Source: an uncultured Clostridia bacterium (lineage in GTDB: Bacteria > Bacillota > Clostridia > TANB77 > CAG-508). Taken from it: 30,822 nucleotides of DNA. The DNA lies in assembly GCA_944393345.1 (NCBI GenBank), contig CALXZW010000002.1:1-30822 (forward strand), given 5' to 3'. The position numbers and the translations under genes are program-made. Positions 9,260 through 17,426 of this stretch are shown one piece after another (within the stretch, counting starts at the first letter, position 1; every line of letters begins with the position of its first letter). The notes under the pieces are model-generated. The model worked only from the letters and a program-made list of their open reading frames with translations, did not search any database and was not told the DNA's origin.

Positions 9260-9424
9260 ATGAATACTCAAGAATATACACCAGTAACAAGCTGTTTAGC
9301 TTTAACAGTTAGAAAAGAACACAAATTAATGGTTATAAAAAGAGCAACAAGAACTACATTTCGTATGTCTTGGAAAACTTTATTATATGCATTACTTTTA
9401 ACATTTGCCAATATTTTAGTTTAA
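9260..9424 (+). CDS. 54-residue basic membrane peptide, unknown function
   Basis: ATG at 9260 with AAGGAG at 9245-9250 (9-base spacing), 54 codons, TAA at 9422. The N-terminal half is polar and ends in a basic stretch (residues 18-36, with R18, K19, K22, K27, R28, R31 and R35). The last 18 residues (W38 to V54) are hydrophobic and could form one membrane helix, giving a positive-inside topology. I do not recognise the family. A near-consensus promoter, a good ribosome site and a terminator make it a real, probably well expressed gene, and the WalR-like boxes just upstream suggest control by an envelope-stress regulator. It stands alone between two opposite operons. Confidence 0.75.
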   Translation: MNTQEYTPVTSCLALTVRKEHKLMVIKRATRTTFRMSWKTLLYALLLTFANILV

Positions 9425-9439
9425 AATAACTTTATATAT

Positions 9440-9475
9440 AAGATAATAAATTAAGACTTTATTATCTTTTTTGTT
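9440..9475 (+). terminator. Rho-independent terminator of the small peptide gene
   Basis: An 11-bp stem (AAGATAATAAA at 9440-9450 with TTTATTATCTT at 9458-9468), a 7-base loop and a following T run, 16 bases after the stop codon. Confidence 0.75.
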
Positions 9476-9529
9476 ATATAAAATAATTTTTAATATTGTT
9501 TGATAAATAAAATCTGTTGATTTTTCTAC

Positions 9530-9570
9530 AAAAAAGAGTAAATTTATAATTAATAAATTTACCCTTTTTT
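9530..9570. terminator. Bidirectional terminator between converging genes
   Basis: Inverted repeat, left arm 9536-9546 and right arm 9554-9564 with one mismatch, flanked by six A (9530-9535) and six T (9565-9570). It can stop transcription both from the small peptide gene and from the vWA gene. Confidence 0.75.
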
Positions 9571-9580
9571 ATTAGATTGC

Positions 9581-12500
9581 TTATTTTTCAATATTTGAAT
9601 TGTCTATTTTTTCATCTTTTAAAGATTCCATATTATCTTCATTTTGAATTGGCATTTCTTCTGTTTTATCTTTGTCATCTTTGTTATTATCTTTTATTTC
9701 ATTTACAATATTTGCTTTATCCTCTATTATATTATTATTATTTATTGCTTCATTCTCTTTTACAATATTTTTCTCTTTATTTTCTTCATCACTTTGAGAA
9801 GAAATTTTATTTGAATTTATATTATCAGTATTTACTATTTCTGATTTTTGAATATTTTCTTTTACTTCTTCTTTTTCTTTACAATCGTTCATTGAAGGTA
9901 ATACTATTATCTTATTTTTTCTTTTTGTTTCATCTACAAATCTTATATAAATACTTGCTTTATCACTTATTCCAATCGCGTCAATATAATCTCTTAAATC
10001 AAATATAATTACATTTTCGCTATAAATTGTTTGCGATAATTTAATAAATTCGTTCCATGTATATGTTTTTATTGGTCTTGAAGTATTTTCTATATAGTTT
10101 CCTGTATAAAATTCTACTTTTTGTCCTTCCTCAAACCCTTGCTTTATAGTTGCTTTTCCATCTATTGTAGTAATATATATTGGATTCTCATCTGTTGTCG
10201 TAGTTATTGTTTCTGAAATATCTTTAAAAGCCTCTTTTAATGCCTCTCCATCAAATGCTTGATAATATGTTTCTTGTGAAGTTGCTATATCTTGCATTAA
10301 TTTTGATGATTCTTGATATTTTAAATTAAATCCTATTGTAAACAATCTTGCCTCTTTTGATTTAATCCATTGTGCTGATTCTCTTGCTTCTGAATAATTC
10401 TTTTCCGAATCACTATCAACTTTATTTGTATCATCATTATAATAATTATATGGTGAACCATCTGACATTAATATTACTGATGTTGTACTTGCATTTTCCT
10501 TTGTTACGAATTTATTTGCTACAGTTAAACCATAATCAATATTTGTACCACTACCTGTTTCATCTTTAGAAATATCTAATTCATTTCTATTAGATGTAAA
10601 TTTAGTTTCTTTTAAGATATTTTTATCATACTCTATTATTTTTACTTTATTTTTTCCATTTGCTAAAAAATTATCTAGAAATTCATTAACAGCTTCTTTT
10701 AATGCTTCTATTCTTGGTCCCTTCATACTACTTGAAAAATCTAATACTAATATAGCATTTTGTGGTGTAGTTATTGTTGTTGTTTCTGTAGATGTTGGAA
10801 TTACTGTCAAATCTAATTCTGGTTGTTTTTCTGTTTCTGTAGTTACTGTATTTGATGGTGTTTCTCCTACTATTGCTGTATTTATTACTTTTCCTACTAG
10901 AACATCTTTTTCTGTTACTATATGTGTAAATTCTACATTTTTACTTTCACCAGGTACTAATTTATCTATTCTTCTAGTTTTTTCTTCTGAATTAGAATCA
11001 TTTACAACTATATTTGTTAATGTTGTATTTCCAATATTTTTTACATTTACATTGTATTTAATAATTTCACCTTGCTCATATTTACCATTTTTATCCTTAT
11101 CTTGACTTATTACAGATTTTATTAATTGAATTCCTGGTTTTTGTTCTACAGGGACTTCTACACTTGGTGTCTCATCTCCTACTGTTGCTACATTTTTTAT
11201 TTTTCCACCATTATCTATATCTTTTTGTGTTACTGTATATTTTCCTTCTACACTTCTTTCTTCTCCTACTGGTATTTCTGTTATTGTTTCTGTTAATCCT
11301 ATTTTCTCATCTAGCACTTGGATATTTTTTAATGTTGTATTTCCTGTATTTTTTACTGTTATTATGTATGTTATTACTTCTCCTGCTGTTGTTACTTTTT
11401 CTTTGTCTGCTGTTTTAGTTGCTTCATATCCTAGTTTTGCCACTTCTACTGGAGTTTCAACTTTTGATTCTTTTTCCTCATTATCATATATAATTTTTCC
11501 TATATTAATTATTTTTTGTTGAGCATCAATATCTTGTTGCTTTACTATATAAGTAGCTGTTAATATCTTAGTTTCTCCAGCATTTAGAATGATTTGTTTT
11601 ACTTCTTCTCCATTTTCATTGTATAATTTTAATTTTTCATTATGATTCTCTAGTAAATCTTCAACTTTTATATTTAATGCTTTGCTTCCTGTATTAGTTA
11701 CTACTATATCGTAAATTATTTTATCATTTACTTTTACTGGTTCTTCTACAATTTGATTATTTCTTAATATTTGTTTAACTTTTTTAACTATATTAGCATT
11801 AATTGTATCTACTATTTCTGGATCTGTTGGTTTATCATTATCCCCAATTAAAGCAATATTTTCTATTTTTCCATCTATATTTGTTACTTTTACTGAAAAT
11901 GTTATATTAACTTCTGAATTTTTATTTAATACAATTTTTATTCCTTTAATTAAATCTTCTGAAGAATATTTATTAATATCATTGCTAACTAAAACATTTC
12001 CTTGCATAGATGTATTTTCTAATATTTTAGCTAAATCTTTATCTTTCACTATTGTTGTTCCATCTAAATCACCTGTATTTTTTACAGATATTGTATATGT
12101 TATTACATCTCCAATTTTAGCAATTTTCTCTGTTTTTCCTTCTACTTTTGCTGTTTTAGTCGCTGTTATAATAGATGTTTTTTCTTCATCTTCATTACCA
12201 TTTGCTAATACATTATTTACTATAGTTCCTTCTGCATCTGCATCTACTTTTACTTTAAAACTTAATATTTTAACAAATTGATTTTCTTCATTATTCCAAT
12301 TATTTTCTGTTATATCTATATTCCAAATTAATCCAACTATTTTTTCATTTTCTATTACCTCTTGTACATCATTATCTGCTGATTCACTTACATAACTAGT
12401 TTGTTCTGGAATAGAATCTTTGACTATAATTCCATTAATCATTTTTTCTGATCTTATTATAATTTTATATGTAATTTCTTCTCCTTGTGTTGTAAGATTT

Positions 12501-13012
12501 TCTCCTGTACTTGTTTCTGCTATTTTCTCAACTGTTATTCTATCTCTATTTGAATCTATTACTATAGATGATAAATCAGCATTAATATTCATTGGAGTCC
12601 AAACAGTTTCTTGTGTTTCCCATGGTTTTTCAGTTATAACTGTTTCTGTGCTTATTATAGTTGTTTCTTGAATTTGATCTGTTGTCGTGCTTGTTGTTCC
12701 TCCTGGTGTTATAGCTCCTGTAGTTATTTGTGATTCACTATTTGTGCTTGTTTCACCATTACTTTCTGATATTTCTGATGTTTGATTTTCCGTTTCATTT
12801 ACATTCTGTGAAACTTGATTTTCTTCTGCAATTTGTTCATTTTCATTCTCTGGCCTCTCTACTTGATTTGTTTCTAAATTAGCGGCTTCAGTTGATCCTC
12901 TATCTTTTAAGAATACAACTGTACCTGTTATAGCAATTGCTAAAATTGCTATAATAATAATTATTGCTATAATCGTTGTTTTCTTAGTTGGCTTTTTTAA
13001 ATCTATTGCCAT
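9581..13012 (-). CDS. Large surface protein with DUF11-like repeats and vWA domain
   Basis: 1143 residues from ATG 13012. A TTG at 13021 is open but too close to the AAAGGAGG at 13023-13030. An N-terminal signal anchor (about residues 13-35) is followed by a Thr/Ser/Glu-rich stalk to about 145. Several DUF11-like beta repeats then run to about 725, each with an I-T-Y-x-I-x-V-x-N-x-G strand. The von Willebrand A domain spans about 750-940 with a complete MIDAS: D-F-S-S-S (758-762), the T of G-T-N-I-D and S-D-G (850-852). The tail is Asn/Lys/Glu-rich with no LPxTG or membrane segment, so anchoring must be N-terminal, unlike the sortase substrate in the same operon. An adhesive role through metal-dependent binding is inferred. 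Confidence 0.87.
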   Translation of the reverse strand: MAIDLKKPTKKTTIIAIIIIIAILAIAITGTVVFLKDRGSTEAANLETNQVERPENENEQIAEENQVSQNVNETENQTSEISESNGETSTNSESQITTGAITPGGTTSTTTDQIQETTIISTETVITEKPWETQETVWTPMNINADLSSIVIDSNRDRITVEKIAETSTGENLTTQGEEITYKIIIRSEKMINGIIVKDSIPEQTSYVSESADNDVQEVIENEKIVGLIWNIDITENNWNNEENQFVKILSFKVKVDADAEGTIVNNVLANGNEDEEKTSIITATKTAKVEGKTEKIAKIGDVITYTISVKNTGDLDGTTIVKDKDLAKILENTSMQGNVLVSNDINKYSSEDLIKGIKIVLNKNSEVNITFSVKVTNIDGKIENIALIGDNDKPTDPEIVDTINANIVKKVKQILRNNQIVEEPVKVNDKIIYDIVVTNTGSKALNIKVEDLLENHNEKLKLYNENGEEVKQIILNAGETKILTATYIVKQQDIDAQQKIINIGKIIYDNEEKESKVETPVEVAKLGYEATKTADKEKVTTAGEVITYIITVKNTGNTTLKNIQVLDEKIGLTETITEIPVGEERSVEGKYTVTQKDIDNGGKIKNVATVGDETPSVEVPVEQKPGIQLIKSVISQDKDKNGKYEQGEIIKYNVNVKNIGNTTLTNIVVNDSNSEEKTRRIDKLVPGESKNVEFTHIVTEKDVLVGKVINTAIVGETPSNTVTTETEKQPELDLTVIPTSTETTTITTPQNAILVLDFSSSMKGPRIEALKEAVNEFLDNFLANGKNKVKIIEYDKNILKETKFTSNRNELDISKDETGSGTNIDYGLTVANKFVTKENASTTSVILMSDGSPYNYYNDDTNKVDSDSEKNYSEARESAQWIKSKEARLFTIGFNLKYQESSKLMQDIATSQETYYQAFDGEALKEAFKDISETITTTTDENPIYITTIDGKATIKQGFEEGQKVEFYTGNYIENTSRPIKTYTWNEFIKLSQTIYSENVIIFDLRDYIDAIGISDKASIYIRFVDETKRKNKIIVLPSMNDCKEKEEVKENIQKSEIVNTDNINSNKISSQSDEENKEKNIVKENEAINNNNIIEDKANIVNEIKDNNKDDKDKTEEMPIQNEDNMESLKDEKIDNSNIEK

Positions 13013-13028
13013 TAAAACCAATCCTCCT

Positions 13029-13629
13029 TTATAGAATTTCTTTTGCCTTTAAAATTAACCTTTCTTTATTTCCATTAGTACAAGTTATTAGTGTTACTTC
13101 TCTCATTGAGTTATCTTTTGTTTCTAAAATTGTAACATCATTTGGATCTGTTATAAAAATATCATATATCTCATATTGAATTGTTTTATTAGCTAAATCT
13201 GTTAATTCTACAATATCTCCTATAGATAATTTTTTTGTTTTTCCAAACATTGTACCATCATAATTGTTATGTCCTGCTATAGATAGATTCCCATAATCAT
13301 TTACATTTTCTCCCCAATATTTAACAATTGAATATTTCATTGGTTGTTTTGTTTCTTCCGGATTATATGTATTTATATCTAAAATTGGATATTCTATATT
13401 TATTTTAGGGATTTTAACTATACCTATAACTTTATAGCCTTTCATCTTTGTGTCTATCATTTCTACATCCTCACCGAGTGCCTATTTCTCTTGAAAATGT
13501 TTCTACTACTTTTTGATTTTCAAATTCATTTATTTGATTTTTTCCATATTTTATGATAATTAATATTATTGTTGTTATTGCTGATATTATAAGAATTGCA
13601 AATAAAAACTTATATATTTTTAATTTCAT
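13029..13629 (-). CDS. Sortase (class D-like), read through a +1 frameshift at CGG
   Basis: ATG 13629 (AAGGAAG site upstream) opens a frame with one membrane segment (residues 7-27). After 51 residues it meets CGG directly followed by TGA. Skipping the C gives a 199-residue sortase in one piece. The catalytic trio is present: His120 in S-I-A-G-H-N, Cys183 in T-L-I-T-C-T-N, Arg190 in K-E-R-L. The domain begins G-I-V-K-I-P-K-I, typical for sortases. Without the shift the enzyme could only be made as a soluble 143-residue form from ATG 13460, which has a poor ribosome site. It should join the neighbouring LPITG protein to the cell wall. The gene is either a real programmed shift, a recent mutation or a sequence error; the shared pattern with two other genes favours the first. 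Confidence 0.82.
13474..13476 (-). other. In-frame CGG at +1 frame break (sortase)
   Basis: Minus-strand reading: ACT CGG TGA in the upstream frame; ACT (C) GGT GAG restores the downstream sortase frame. A stop codon follows the CGG directly, as in the Ty1 and prfB types of +1 shift sites. Confidence 0.6.
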
Positions 13630-13630
13630 T

Positions 13631-14629
13631 CTATTTTTCTTCCTTTTTAGTTTCTAGTTTTTTAATTCTTATAAATACCATAATTGATACTATTATGATT
13701 ATTGTTAATATTACAAATAATATTATACTATCTCCAGTTATTGGCAACTTTGATGTCTTTTTAACTTCTTTTTCCTCTTTTATTTCATTAATTCCTTCAT
13801 CTTCAACTCTATATGATGTCATTAGTTTTGCATCAGTTATTTCTGTCCCATCTTTGTTTACCTTTTTTATATATACTACATATTTATCTTCATTTTTTGC
13901 TTCACTTGGTTGCTTAATTTGCATATTTTCTACTAGTTTCCATTTTTGTTCATTTTCTAATTTATGATATAAAGTATAAAATTCTTTTTCAATTGCTATT
14001 TTAGAATACCTATCTAATTCGCCATTTAATTTTTCAGCCAATTCAATTATTTTAGCATATTCGTCATTTTTTTCTACTTTATTTATAGAAAAATAATACT
14101 TTGCATCTTCCGAATCTGTAATTTTTAAAGCTCCTACTGTAACTTTTTTATCTTTTCCTTCTTCTTCTCCTTCAAATTCAAGTATTTCTTTTTCAACTAT
14201 TGTAGAAATTCTTTCAGTTGTTTCTTCAACCTCTTTCATTTTCTCTTGATTAAACGAATCTGTAAAATCAAGTTCTTTTACTATGTATGAAGTTGCAGTT
14301 GCACTTGTCTTTATGTATAAATAATAAGTTTTGTTTTCATCCATTTTTTCATATTGTTCTGCGGTTATTAAAACTACTCTATTACCTTCTTCATCTAAAG
14401 TCGCAATAGTATCATTTAAATTTAATATGTCTTCATCTTTATTTTCTGATATAGCAAAATAGAATTCTGTTTTTGCTAAGTCTTTTACATAGATTATATA
14501 ATCTCCTTTTTCTGTGCATATAATTTGTAAGTCTTCATTTGCACCTAAAACTTTTGTTGGTATAATTATTGCAAATATTATTAATGTTATAAAGATAATA
14601 CTTACAATTTTAGTTTGAAGTTTTTTCAT
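13631..14629 (-). CDS. LPxTG-type cell-wall anchored surface protein
   Basis: 332 residues. The signal peptide (M-K-K-L then a hydrophobic core) is cleavable near residue 30 (V-L-G-A). A mostly beta/charged ectodomain follows. The C-terminal sorting signal is LPITG (295-299), a hydrophobic segment (301-320) and a basic, lysine-rich tail. The ectodomain matches no family I know; it contains repeated Y-x-I-K/Y-x-F-x-I strands and a Glu-rich section around 150-160. It is the obvious substrate of the sortase gene that starts 2 bp after its stop. Start ATG 14629 has an ideal AAAGGAGG site, 7 bases away. First gene of the surface-protein operon, with a long leader. Confidence 0.87.
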   Translation of the reverse strand: MKKLQTKIVSIIFITLIIFAIIIPTKVLGANEDLQIICTEKGDYIIYVKDLAKTEFYFAISENKDEDILNLNDTIATLDEEGNRVVLITAEQYEKMDENKTYYLYIKTSATATSYIVKELDFTDSFNQEKMKEVEETTERISTIVEKEILEFEGEEEGKDKKVTVGALKITDSEDAKYYFSINKVEKNDEYAKIIELAEKLNGELDRYSKIAIEKEFYTLYHKLENEQKWKLVENMQIKQPSEAKNEDKYVVYIKKVNKDGTEITDAKLMTSYRVEDEGINEIKEEKEVKKTSKLPITGDSIILFVILTIIIIVSIMVFIRIKKLETKKEEK

Positions 14630-14989
14630 AAACCTTCCTCCTTTTAGTTTTCTAGAAATAAAATAAACCTAAATATCTCTTTTAGTTTTTATGAGTATTA
14701 TATAGGCTTAGTACATATTATTATTGTGAGAATACTCTATTTAAAATCCATATATGCTCTTGTAATGTTACGGATATACAAATTCCCAGCAATTTTTTAT
14801 TTTATTTCCTTCTTTTTTATTTTTTTGTAATCCATATTTAATAGGCTTTATATAGATTACCAAAAATAGGAAATTATTTCCGACAACATTATATTACAAT
14901 TTTATTACAAAGTAAATAGTTTTTAAAAAACATTTTAATTTTATGTTAAGCATATACTCCGTAACAGTAACAATAATATTGACTAAAAA
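14630..14989 (-). other. Long leader/intergenic region of the LPxTG operon
   Basis: 360 bases without a gene. It holds a 7-bp inverted repeat (GAGTATT 14693-14699 with AATACTC 14731-14737), a GTAATC/GATTAC pair (14827-14832, 14855-14860), a 13-base palindrome (14869-14881), and twice the element AAGCCTAT on the minus strand (near 14702-14709 and 14841-14848). I looked for c-di-GMP-I/II, TPP and T-box hallmarks and saw none. It may be a structured leader or spacer with sites for both diverging genes. Confidence 0.4.
14888..14916 (-). promoter_or_regulatory. Possible promoter with embedded TGTAAT-N5-TGTAAT pair
   Basis: Minus strand TTTACT (14916-14911), 17-base spacer, TATAAT (14893-14888). 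Within the spacer lie TGTAAT (14909-14904) and TGTAAT (14898-14893), 11 bp apart, matching the WalR-type box upstream of the small peptide gene. A regulator bound here would cover the promoter. The leader to the LPxTG start would be about 250 bases. Confidence 0.4.
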
Positions 14990-15241
14990 GTGTATAAAAA
15001 CAAATATCCTTTTGCTAATGAAGTAAAAGAAATAAAAGATAATTTTAAAATAATGATTGATTCTATGTCCGATGATAAGTTTATTGATTTTATAGAATAT
15101 ATAAATGCTTGTACTGAAATCTTTGATGAAGATTATGCTGAAGAACTTTGCTCCAGTGATGAAGGCTGGGAAGATGAAGCTGCTAAGTTCTATGGTTATA
15201 ATCCTGACGATATTGAAGATGACGATAGCTTACCATTTTAA
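14990..15241 (+). CDS. Small acidic protein of unknown function
   Basis: 83 residues from GTG 14990, the only start near the 5' end (an in-frame stop lies 6 bases upstream). An ATG at 15053 would give 62 residues. The last third is very acidic (E-D-Y-A-E-E-L, then runs of D and E), ending S-L-P-F. No membrane segment, no signal peptide and no family recognised. No Shine-Dalgarno sequence stands before either start, which is odd here because nearly all neighbours have strong ones; leaderless translation is possible. Reading is clean and the gene is followed by a terminator-like hairpin. It diverges from the LPxTG operon. Confidence 0.6.
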   Translation: MYKNKYPFANEVKEIKDNFKIMIDSMSDDKFIDFIEYINACTEIFDEDYAEELCSSDEGWEDEAAKFYGYNPDDIEDDDSLPF

Positions 15242-15262
15242 CTTCAAAAAATTATATTTTTG

Positions 15263-15291
15263 AGGCATTTTTACTATGCCTTTTATTTTTT
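15263..15291 (+). terminator. Probable terminator of the small acidic protein gene
   Basis: Short stem AGGCA (15263-15267)/TGCCT (15277-15281) followed by a T-rich tract, about 20 bases after the stop. Confidence 0.5.
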
Positions 15292-15329
15292 CTTCTTTCT
15301 TGCTTAAAAATATAACTTTCCTATAATAC

Positions 15330-15359
15330 AAAAAAAGAAGCTATTTTATTAGCTTCTTT
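15330..15359 (-). terminator. Rho-independent terminator of the HU gene
   Basis: Stem GAAGCTA (15337-15343)/TAGCTTC (15350-15356), extended by A/T pairs; on the minus strand it is followed by a run of seven T. It lies 34 bases past the HU stop and could also back up the converging gene. Confidence 0.8.
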
Positions 15360-15392
15360 ATATGAATTCATATATTTATATTTTTATATAAA

Positions 15393-15671
15393 TTATTTTT
15401 TGTTTACTAAATCTTTTAATGCTTTACCAGCTTTGAAAACTGGAGCTTTTGATGCAGGTATTTTGATTTCTTCTTTAGTTTGTGGGTTTCTTCCTTTTCT
15501 AGCTGCTCTTTTTCTAACTTCAAAAGATCCAAATCCAACTAATTGAACTTTATCTCCTTTTTTTAATGCTTCTGTTACTACTTCTACGAAAGAATTTACT
15601 GAAGCTTCAGCTACTTTTTTTGTTTCTCCTGTTTTTGCAGCCATTGCTGCGATTAATTCAGCTTTGTTCAT
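15393..15671 (-). CDS. hup: DNA-binding protein HU
   Basis: 92 residues, the usual length for HU. It begins M-N-K-A-E-L-I and carries the family signature [20 protein letters not shown] in the beta arm, with the conserved arm-tip proline (R-N-P), and ends in [12 protein letters not shown] bends and compacts DNA as a homodimer in the nucleoid. An AGGAGG site lies upstream of ATG 15671. It follows the SpoVB/MurJ gene after about 120 bp, a neighbourhood seen in other Clostridia. Its own terminator suggests a separate, strongly expressed unit; no clear promoter was found. Confidence 0.96.
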   Translation of the reverse strand: MNKAELIAAMAAKTGETKKVAEASVNSFVEVVTEALKKGDKVQLVGFGSFEVRKRAARKGRNPQTKEEIKIPASKAPVFKAGKALKDLVNKK

Positions 15672-15790
15672 TTAATTTACCTCCTATAAGATTTATGTTA
15701 TGTACTTTATTACTTTGTTTAGCAATAAATGTACTACTATTTAAATTTATTCGCCAAAAAAACCTAAAATCCTTCTTTTTTTCTAAAAAT

Positions 15791-17426
15791 TTAGTATATT
15801 TTTAGTTTTTCTAAGACTTTTAAAATTTTATTTCCAGCTGGCATCATTTTTATTTCTTCTTTTGAAAATACTTTTAATACTATTATTGCTAACACATATA
15901 TTATTACTGCTGAAACTATTGCTATTATTGTTGCCAGTTTTTCAATAATTATTCCTGATGCTACAGAAAAAATAAAATATGAACATATTCCCATAATGGC
16001 TGTTGCTATTACTGGTTTTATTACAAATTTTGAAAATGTTAAATTTAATTTGATATTTTTTCGTAAAAAAGTTATCGCTATAGTAAAAGCTACTAAATGG
16101 CATGCTACTGATGCTATTGCTGCTCCATTAACTCCTATTTCTGGTATTGGAACTAATATTAAATTTAAAATTAATTTTACAATTACTCCGGCAGCCTAAT
16201 GCAATAGTTGGAATTGCCAATTTTCCATATCCTTGTAATGCTCCATTTATTGTCTGATCTAATATTGTAAATATTATTGCTAAAGAACTTATTTGTAATA
16301 CTACTTCACCTGAACTCGCATTTGGAAACAATAAATTTAAAATAGGCCCAGCAAATATAAACATGCCTATTGTACATGGTAAACCTATTAACATTGAAGT
16401 TAATAAAGAAAACGATGTCTTTTCTTTTATCGTTTTATAATCTTTACATGCTTTAGCAGCAGAAATAGCAGGTACTAAAGCAGTTGCAAATGCTACATTT
16501 ATAGATAATGGTAAACTTGTTAACATATCTACTTTTCCACCAAGTATTCCATATTGGGAAATTGCCATATCTTCTGGCATAAATTCTTTTAAACTCCTTA
16601 CTACTGTAAAAGAGTCTATATTTTTATTTATTGATGACATTATAGCTGTTAATGCTATTGGTACTGAAACAAGTAAAATTTTTTTAATTATATTTCTTAC
16701 TCTTTCATATTTATAATTAACTGTAGATTTTATTTCTCTTCCTATTTCTTTTCTTTTTGTTTGATAAAACATATATAGATAGCCAAAACCTGAAAATGTT
16801 GCTAATGTTGTTGCAAGAGTTGCTCCTCCTGCCATCCATTCTGTAGATGCATTTGAAATTATTGCTACTATTTCTACAATTATAATTGTTAGAGCTGTTT
16901 TAAATACTTGTTCTAACGTCTGTGACCTTGCGGTTGCCTTTATATTTTGTCTTGCATTAAAATATCCTCTCATTACAGATGATATAGCCACAAAAAATAT
17001 CGCTGGTGATAAAGCAACTAATGTCATTTCTGCTTCTGGTATTTGTAACCAATATGTGGCTATCATATGAGCACCAAAAAATAGCATTAAACTTCCAACC
17101 ATTCCTATCATAGCAAAAGTTGCAAAAGCAATTTTGAATATTCTATATGCTCCTTTATGATCTCCCATAGCAATTCTTTCTGAAACTAATTTTGATATGG
17201 CATTAGGTACTCCTATTGATGAAATTGTAAGTAACATTGCATAAATTTGGTAACTTGCTGAAACTATTCCATTTCCTTTATCTCCGAATCCTTCTCTGTT
17301 TGTTAAATATAGTGTATATATTAGTCCTAATAATTTAATAAGTACTTGAGAAAATATTAAAGTTATTACTCCTTGTAGAAAAGTTTCTTTTTTGGCACTT
17401 TTTTGTTTTACTTTTATTTCTGCCAT
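15791..17426 (-). CDS. SpoVB/MurJ-type lipid flippase, read through a +1 frameshift at CGG
   Basis: A multi-membrane-segment MOP-superfamily transporter of the SpoVB/YtgP (MurJ-like) group, expected to flip lipid II or a similar lipid-linked sugar. It starts Q-G-V-I-T-L-I-F-S-Q and contains S-I-G-V-P-N-A-I-S-K-L-V, typical of the group. The first frame runs 412 codons to TGC, then CGG, and would end 21 codons later in a nonsense tail. Skipping the C continues with G-V-I-V-K-L-I-L-N-L-I-L-V-P-I-P and G-V-N-G-A-A-I, the normal family sequence, and gives a 544-residue protein of normal length. The start overlaps the stop of the kinase gene (TAATG). The unshifted product would lack about four C-terminal membrane helices. 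Confidence 0.87.
16188..16190 (-). other. In-frame CGG at +1 frame break (SpoVB/MurJ-like gene)
   Basis: Minus-strand reading: GGC TGC CGG AGT; skipping the first C gives TGC GGA GTA and returns to the conserved frame. The zero frame stops at 16128. Confidence 0.6.

Noticed and set aside
9577..12671. Long plus-strand open frames opposite the vWA gene
   Set aside because: They are rich in Leu, Tyr and Phe as expected for the complement of AT-rich coding DNA, without ribosome sites or known domains.
14641..14989. A c-di-GMP riboswitch before the LPxTG operon
   Set aside because: The conserved core sequences and GNRA tetraloop pattern are not present; only scattered inverted repeats were found.
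15783..15805. Hairpin over the SpoVB/MurJ stop as terminator
   Set aside because: An 8-bp all A/T stem except one pair, with A instead of T following on the transcribed strand; too weak to call.
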